Assembly (NCBI GenBank): GCA_950097015.1 | Contig: CATNEN010000001.1 | Coordinates: 16,806,501 to 16,870,500 of the forward strand | Direction of reading: 5' to 3' | Source: Macrostomum hystrix | Lineage: Eukaryota > Platyhelminthes > Macrostomidae | Length of the DNA stretch: 64,000 bases | Shown here: positions 57,736 through 64,000 of the stretch, in pieces | Layout of the letters: each line of letters opens with the position of its first letter | How positions within the stretch are numbered: position 1 is the first letter of the stretch | Translations under genes and position numbers: made by a program | Notes under the pieces: model-generated | Databases searched by the model: none | The model's input: the letters and a program-made list of their open reading frames with translations, nothing else | Told to the model about the DNA's origin: nothing

Positions 57736-59393
57736 ATGAAACACGTTGCGTTAGCCCTGAGCAGCACAACAGCTCATGGATTGCCCAGAGTAGTGGCAGA
57801 GAAGCCCAAGTACGTTCGCCTCGCCTGGTTGCTTCTTTATATGTGCATGCTCGGCTTGTTCTTGAAAAACTTCAGCGAGTTTGTTGTCAGGCTGCAGTCC
57901 AGCAAAGTGACCAGCTCCATTGCGTCGGAGGGTGAGCCTCTACAGTTTCCGGATGTATACATGTGCCTTGAGAACCCCATATCAGGCAGCTACTCAAAGA
58001 ACATCGACGCTAGCACTGTGGCAGCAGTTCACGCGAATTTCAATGTTACAATTGAGCGGATGTTAAACTGGCTTGCTAAAAGAAATGTCAGTGAAGAACG
58101 GCATCGTGAGCTAATGCAAAATAACAAAATATTGCAGCTATGGACTGCCCTACAAGCTGTTTTTCGAGGCTCTGGCTCACAGAAGCGAGCAGAGCATCAT
58201 CTCAAGCAGCGTCATTTACATTGAGGACTCCGGACAACCAACCTCTACTGCACTGGAACCTGTCGAATTTTACCATCCTGTCTTCCTGCGCTGTCTGCAG
58301 TGGGCCGTCAACGACACCTGGAAGTCAAAGATTATCGCAGAGGAGTCGTGGGCTGGACTAACGATCACGATACTGTTGGATACAAACCCTTCTTTCATTG
58401 AGTCTAGAGGTTCTTCTATTGAAAAGAAGATCTACATTGCAGATGGCATTGTGATCAATCCGTCGGACTGGTCTCTGTCATTGAATCACTTCACAAGCGC
58501 TGATCGAGTGGCCGGGGTGAAGCTGTTTCTGAGTCCACCCGGAGAATACCCGTCAGAGTTTGTGACAACATTCACTTTGGGTCCGGGAAAGTACCACTCG
58601 GTGGGCATGAAAATGACAAAGTATGTGTCAGCAGTGAGCTCTTCGAACTGTATCGAAAATGAGCCAGACGTCCAATTCTGGAATCCGTACGACGGCTCTC
58701 CGTACACCCACGCGTACAGTTATTCGTACTGTTACTTCTATGAGTATCACGAACAGTTTCAAAGACTTTTAAACGTATCGGGTGGAATCAGCCCACTACC
58801 ATGGCCTTTGAGGAACCGAAATTTCATTTACAACTTGACAGTTATTCCGAACTATCTCTCGGTTCAGCACAATCAGTCGGTTTGGGATGAAGTGAAAAAA
58901 TTCACAGAAAATGTTCGTTCGGCTTGTAAGAGAAGGCGACCGTGCAGCACGATAGTTTACAGCGAGAGCATATCGAGTGCTGACTGGCCCACCAGCAGTT
59001 CACTCGAACCATTCCTCAACAGCTCTGTGAAGAAGGCGTGGATGAGGGCCAAGGCCAAGAACTTAAGCGTTCCAGCACTGGACTTTTTGATGACTGGAAA
59101 TGCGTCCAGTGTGGCATCTTACGTGCGCGACAACCTGCAGCTGAGTGCACCTGAGGCTGACCGGTGCTGCTGGAGATCGAATCATATTCTCTGTCGAGTA
59201 CGGCTTCTCAAACTTCATATCGGAGGTTGGCGGCATCATGGGAATCTACCTGGGCATGTCGCTGCTGACTTTGTGCGAACTGCTGGAACTGTTGCACAAC
59301 TTGGTGATGTCCCGCTGGTCAGAGATGGCAAAGGTGGATGGAAATGCTGTGCAATCAATCTCGACTGTGGCCTCTGAACCAGTTAAGAAATGA
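57736..59393 (+). pseudogene. DEG/ENaC copy 8, nearly complete but with two frameshifts
   Basis: An ATG at 57736 opens a copy with all family landmarks: AHGLPR, TM1, FPDVYMC, NPYDGSPYTHAYSYSYCYF, ACKRRRPC, SSADWPTSSS and FISEVGGIMGIYLGMSLLTL. The frame breaks near 58135 (before YGLPYKLFFEALAHR) and near 59140 (after VASYVRDNLQ). Each break sits in otherwise well-conserved sequence and neither has splice sites that would repair it. Either a very young pseudogene or two base-calling or assembly errors in a live gene. Apart from these shifts it would be about 550 aa. Confidence 0.85.
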
Positions 59394-60381
59394 ACGTCGT
59401 GGAAAATTGCTAGTTCAGGATTTTAATAGAATCATTCAATCAAAATAATAGTTAGCTGTCTTCAGGAAACTATGAGCACTTGCAAAAAATTTATTAAGTT
59501 TGTGAATTTAGGTTCAAAGCATTTAGTTATGGAGTTGCTTTTTGTTTAAACAATCATTAAAATATCATTAATTATTCGACAAAGAAGAGTGCTCCACCAA
59601 CTTGAGTTATTGAATCTGTTTTTTCAGCTGAAAAAAATACGCACTAGAAATATGCGACCAAAAGTTGAGACACACTTAGCTAGCTTGTGAATTCATTATT
59701 GATTAAATATTGTACAGTAATAACTAAATAGAAGTTGAACGTTTACTATAATGATTGTTTAAGCGCGTTTGGTACGACTATAGATTTAATACCTGTCCCG
59801 AACGTTTGAAATGTGCCGAAATCTATATGATCATAATGTCGCTACTAACTCGGTGTGACCTTTTAGTGTACACCTCAGTGTATACTCTGGTGGTGTTTCT
59901 ACGAAAGCTTTTTTTAATTACGTTTATCTGAAAGCATGTAAACTAAAAAATGTTTACGACCATTCTTTTTTTGCTATAGCGTGACGAAAATCCATCCGAA
60001 ATGACCACAATCAGTTTTTTTTCAGAAAGCGTCCACAGAGCAAACAGAAATTAAATCCGCTTTCAATATTGACCAATAATTTTTCATTTTTTCCGAGGAA
60101 GTCAAGATACATAGTTTCTATTTTCTGCTTGCATGAGCAAATACCTTTGCAACTACTGCTAGTAGCATAATCCGGAGAAAGTGTCATTTTCATCAGAAAC
60201 ACGCGCTTTTAACAGAACAGCAGCAGCTCATGGCCTGCTTCGATTGACCCTATTTGGATACGCAGTAAACAAAAATTTTTTCGTATTATTTGAAAGACTT
60301 GAAAAGCATAGTGCTGATTTTTGATTGGCTGTCCAGTTTTAAATTGATTTCTCTGGCGTCGCAGCTTCGCCTTCACTTAGG
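59394..60381. other. Intergenic, no gene seen
   Basis: About 1 kb of AT-rich spacer separating the plus-strand channel cluster from the minus-strand PKA-R gene (tail-to-tail). Confidence 0.5.
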
Positions 60382-61844
60382 CTAGTGTTGCTTTTTTTTG
60401 GAGTAGCAGCGGCTGATGTGGGCGCGCATGCAATCGATGACAGTGTCGGGAATGACCAAGCAGAAGCTCTCCTTTGGCAGCTTCGCCAGGCGCACCTTGG
60501 CGACTGCTTTGCAGGTGGCTGCCCGGCCTTCGTCCAGTACCAGAGCTCGCTCGCCAAAGAATTCATTCTTGCCCATTCGCCTCACATGCTTCGAATTGAT
60601 GAAAACGTCCACTTCGCCTTCCATGATGAAGTACATGGCATCGCCTTTGTCGCCCTGAGCAGCATGTGACCAAAGTTTAACTCTGCTTCGTAAACAGCCA
60701 TTGCTAGTAAATTTTAAACAAGCATGGCCGTTGCGGACCATTTATTTACAGAACTATTTAGACAACTGTTTCGCCTCACCTGTCGACAGATTTCATCGTC
60801 GGCACTCAGTGTGACAACCTCGATCGCGTCAATCAGTTTGTTGGTGAGCGACGGGTCAAGATTGTCTCGAAACAATGGTATTGCTTTGATGACCTGTTCA
60901 AAGCGATCTGCATTGCTGATGGCTCGCTGCTTGCGCAGCCAGGCGTTACGCAATGCATCAAGCACCCACACGACACCATCGGTCACAGCGACGATGTTTG
61001 CAGCGCGAGGGGTATGATTTATAAGGGCCAGCTCGCCTGCCATGGAAAAAAGTATGTTTGCTAAGCAATCATAAATCATAAAAAATTTCAACTTTGGTAC
61101 AAAGCAGGTGCTATCATTTTAAAGAGATAACATTAACTCTCGACCCACCAAAGTAGCCATCACCGTCATAGTGGCGCATTGTCAGTTGAGAGCCGTTACT
61201 TGTTGGCACGGTGCACTTAAACTGGCCGCTGCTCACAACATAGAACGCATCTCCCGGACCTCCAAACTCGATCACTACTTCGCCAGCAACCACATTTTTA
61301 GTGTACATGTAGTTGGCAACCAGCTGAAATTTCGTTATTGCAAAAACTATTTTCTATTCAAAGTATCTAAGCTTACCTCGTGACTGTCTCTGATATAAAA
61401 GGTTCCACTATGACATAAAAATCCTCATCATTCGGTTCTCACCTCCAGCTCCTCAACATCATAGCCCTCGAACAGGACCACATTCCTTATATTCCGAACA
61501 ATCTTTGCAATATCCTCGGGACTTTTCGTAAAGTCTTTGTCAGCGTCGGCAAAGTCGTTCTCATTCAGCTCTTCCATGTCTATGGCCGAGATCACGCTGC
61601 GTCGGCTCGCGCCCATGTCGTATGTCGCTTCATTGGCCGGTGGAAAAGCGGGGTCGTTCTCAATAATATTGAAGTTGCCCGTTTGACTGTCTTGCTCACT
61701 TTGGCTATCAGCAGCATCCTTACTGTTGTAGTTGAAAATCGGACTGTCTATATAATCGTCTTCGACATTTGAGGGTCCATCTGACTCGGCAGTTTCAGGG
61801 GCAGAGTTAGGCGCTGACGGAGATTCGAGAATTGATGATTTCAT
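60382..61844 (-). CDS. cAMP-dependent protein kinase regulatory subunit-like protein (four exons)
   Basis: Minus-strand model: 61844-61443, 61323-61149, 61036-60780, 60654-60382. All junctions are GT-AG and in phase, giving 368 aa. The acidic N-terminal region holds an inhibitor-like site (GASRRSVISA, aligning with RRGAISA of type I subunits, so a Val sits at the phosphate-acceptor position). Two cyclic-nucleotide-binding domains follow. The first has FGELALINHTPRAANI, the standard phosphate-binding cassette; the second has FFGERALVLDEGRAAT. The protein ends soon after the second domain, as in PKA-R and unlike PKG. Role: holds the PKA catalytic subunit inactive until cAMP binds. No N-terminal dimerisation/docking domain is encoded in this model. 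It may sit in an upstream exon not recognised here, or be missing. Confidence 0.85.
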
Positions 61845-62042
61845 GACTGGTTGTTGCACTTTGAAAATCTATTTAACTGTGGTTTTGAGCACTCGGTAAA
61901 GAACTTGCTTGAGAGCAGTTTATTTCTAAATTTTGACTTGAAAAATCAGACTCAAAACTTGTGTAGAAATGCAATAATGTTTTGTCTATGGAACAATGGT
62001 AGATTTATGCCAGGCTTCCTAGTGCATTGATTTATGACCAAG

Positions 62043-62110
62043 TGATCGAGTTTCATTCGATTTCCAAAAAATTGAATAAAGTAAATACGAGCCAACACTT
62101 TTGCGCATGT
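62043..62110 (+). repeat. 68-bp direct repeat, left copy
   Basis: Begins TGATCGAGTTTCATTCGATT and ends CACTTTTGCGCATGT. Identical to 62770-62837 except for one base (C versus A near the end). Confidence 0.95.
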
Positions 62111-62225
62111 GTGTGCGCAAGACCAGCTCCTTCGGCCCATAGACAATACCCGTCTGGGATTTACTGCATAGTAGCTCAGAAGAGGGATGGCACGGAGATC
62201 AAGTGGGGCAGCAAGTTGACTTGAG

Positions 62226-62750
62226 ATGGTGTGGCAAACAACCCGCCTAATAGATTTGTCTAAGCTTCCTGGCGGCGTAATTACCGGCATGAAGGCAAGT
62301 GAGATTGAATCTCACTTAGACTGGCAGTCTGTGGTGTCGATAGTGGACGAAATCTGCCAAAGCGACCTGGCAACCGTGCTACCTGATGGTATGGAGAGGG
62401 TGTTTGACATGGTTCCGGGCACTACAGGTCCAAGTGAGGAAGAAGTCGCTGTAATGCAACTTGACGACAATCTAAAGGAGCTAGAGAAGGAAGTCGAGGT
62501 GCGTGGGACGAAGAGACAAGAAGAATTGTACGTCGGTATGTTTCGCCATTTTCTTGATGATTATCCGGCAATCGGAGTAAGTGAAGATTTGTGCACCAAG
62601 GAGACTCTGAACTATGCTCTGCGCTACTTCTATGGGACACGAAAGCGCCGGGACGGAAATCCTTACTCTCCAGCAACGCTAGTGTGTATACGTGCTGCCC
62701 TGTTCCGCCACTTCATGCGGCTGCGCACTTTCAATATTATTGACATATAA
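62226..62750 (+). pseudogene. Truncated Crypton-type recombinase ORF
   Basis: About 174 codons. The C-terminal end (YGTRKRRDGNPYSPATLVCI and on to ALFRHFM) matches the core-binding region of the intact ORF at 43.3 kb (SPATLVCIRAGIQRYF), then the frame stops at 62750. The whole catalytic half (R..HxxR..Y) is absent, and the acidic N-terminal part is diverged from the first copy, so this is another member of the family. It lies exactly between the two 68-bp direct repeats. No function is expected in recombination, although the N-terminal domain could still bind DNA if expressed. Confidence 0.7.
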
Positions 62751-62769
62751 CACTTGGTTATATGTCAAA

Positions 62770-62837
62770 TGATCGAGTTTCATTCGATTTCCAAAAAATT
62801 GAATAAAGTAAATACGAGCCAACACTTTTGAGCATGT
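62770..62837 (+). repeat. 68-bp direct repeat, right copy
   Basis: Same orientation as 62043-62110, offset 727 bp, 67 of 68 bases identical. It follows the stop codon of the truncated Crypton ORF by 20 bp. Confidence 0.95.
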
Positions 62838-63370
62838 TCCAAAAACAGAAGAGCTCTACTTCGATAAAAAAACACTTTCATTACTTGTAATCTCGAAAAT
62901 GTCGAATCAATCCGAGTAATGTTACACCACTGAATACAGAGCTTTAATCCAGAACGAACCTGGGAAAGTCTCGAACAATTACAGCCAGAAAAAATTCATC
63001 TTCATGAAAACTGACATCGAAATTGACAAAATGTTTTCATGTTGTGTGGCCACACCCATCATCTTGACCATGAAAAAAAGTTTCGATAACATAGTTTCGG
63101 AGACAAGCATGCCATTGTGCCACAGAGAAATTTTTACGAGCGACATATTTACAATGGAATTAAAATACAATATAAAATTGTGGCTTCAAGGCATACTTTT
63201 CGTATGTCTTGAGAAGGCGGAAAGCCGTATTAATTTCCAAGCCAAATAAATTGAACGGCTGTGAAAGCTCCCAAAGCTAATAGCCCAATCACAACTTCTT
63301 TATCAGTAAGACTACCAATCCATTTTGCCACCCCATTTTATACCAAAAGAGGTAGTAGCCTAGTAAGACA
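62838..63370. other. No gene seen
   Basis: AT-rich sequence. Short frames on both strands lack recognisable content. Confidence 0.5.
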
Positions 63371-63668
63371 TTGTAGCTTAGTGGTTAGGGCGTCGGACTC
63401 ACGACTTGAAGGTCGGGGGTTCGATTCCCGACTGCACTGAAACAATTTGTGTCCTTTAGCAAGACACTTAACTCTGCATTGCTTCAGTTCACCCAGCTGT
63501 TAAATGGGTACCAGCATTAGCTGGGATAATTGAAGGTGGGTGTGGCGTCCCCCAGTCCATGGACTGAACAGCTGTACGCAGCGTTCAGATGGGCCTCGCA
63601 ATAGCTGCGGCTGTGCTGTCGGCTGCACATCTGGCCCGATTGGGGCAGGTGTAATCAGTTATTATTAT
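63371..63668 (+). mobile_element. SINE family 2, full-length reference copy
   Basis: tRNA-like head with A box TAGCTTAGTGG (63377) and a perfect B box GGTTCGATTCC (about 63418), then a body of about 220 bp (GCAAGACACTTAA, ATGGGTACCAGCATTAGCTG, CCAGTCCATGGACTGAAC, CAGATGGGCC, CACATCTGGCCCGATTGGGG) and an ATTATTATTA tail at 63660. The head fused to a conserved body and tail shows a retroposon rather than a working tRNA gene. Confidence 0.8.
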
Positions 63669-64000
63669 TAGTATGAGGGGGCAAAAAATCCCACAATGAT
63701 AATGGCAGCACCCGAATGCAAACAGCCTTGGGTGGTGACTGATTGGTTGACAGACTTGGCGAGGTTGTCCTGTGGTTGAGCTGCGCCTAATATTTCGGCT
63801 TGATCAGTGAAATTGGAGAAATTCGCGTCAGGGTGTCCATAGTGGCCTAGTTCCACCTGTTGTAGCCCTTAAAGGTTCAGCAGTCCGTCTAGATAAAGGT
63901 AGGTGACCACCGAAGACGGAGATATTAAAGGCACATTCGGGTGACATGCTGATACATTTTGAAGGCCTGGCAAGGTCGCACTAAGGCGCAGTGCTAATTC
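63669..64000. other. No gene seen at window end
   Basis: 332 bases with a minus-strand frame (63856-63668) of ordinary composition but no recognised domain. It may be part of a mobile element or gene continuing beyond the window. Confidence 0.4.

Noticed and set aside
60382-61844. cGMP-dependent protein kinase
   Set aside because: FGERAL in the second binding domain resembles PKG, but the frame ends right after it and no kinase domain follows downstream.
63371-63445. Functional tRNA gene
   Set aside because: A and B boxes are present, but the sequence continues into a body and tail shared with three other dispersed copies, so it is a SINE head.

Overview
Eukaryotic (metazoan) nuclear DNA. 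Animal gene families (RBFOX, TTC16, an ABCA-type transporter, DEG/ENaC channels, a PKA regulatory subunit) lie in spliced genes with phase-consistent GT-AG introns, among very abundant minisatellites, tRNA-derived SINEs and remnants of Crypton and Ty3/gypsy elements. The repeat load and the expanded intronless DEG/ENaC family would fit a free-living flatworm or another lophotrochozoan. This is an inference, since no species marker is present.

Layout. 1-16 kb is mostly non-coding: SINE copies, five large tandem arrays (2.2-3.4, 7.8-8.1, 8.5-9.8, 10.4-11.9 and 13.8-14.3 kb), a LINE-like C-terminal fragment at 13.6 kb and two possible exons at 1.1-1.7 kb. 16.2-22.9 kb (+) holds an RBFOX-type splicing factor in six exons. 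23-25.6 kb is AT-rich and empty. 25.6-30.4 kb (+) holds a TTC16-type TPR protein in six exons. 31.8-38.0 kb (+) holds a full-length ABCA-like transporter in three exons, with degenerate nucleotide-binding domains. 38.7-59.4 kb (+) is a tandem cluster of eight intronless DEG/ENaC copies: four open genes (46.0, 50.2, 52.6 and 54.7 kb), one nearly complete copy with two frameshifts (57.7 kb) and three decayed copies (38.7, 41.9 and 48.7 kb). A gypsy integrase/LTR remnant (about 40.4-41.8 kb), an intact Crypton-type tyrosine recombinase ORF (43.3-44.8 kb) and SINEs are interspersed. 60.4-61.8 kb (-) holds a PKA regulatory subunit-like gene in four exons. 62.0-62.8 kb holds a truncated Crypton ORF between 68-bp direct repeats. 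A SINE lies at 63.4 kb.

There is no operon logic. Apart from the DEG/ENaC family the genes are functionally independent. Three patterns stand out. Several short introns consist almost entirely of unrelated minisatellites that begin just past the 5' splice site. A cluster of RBFOX-binding hexamers (TGCATG) surrounds the 93-nt RRM exon of the RBFOX gene itself. The DEG/ENaC array shows birth-and-death turnover and a cysteine-poor, tyrosine-rich extracellular domain.
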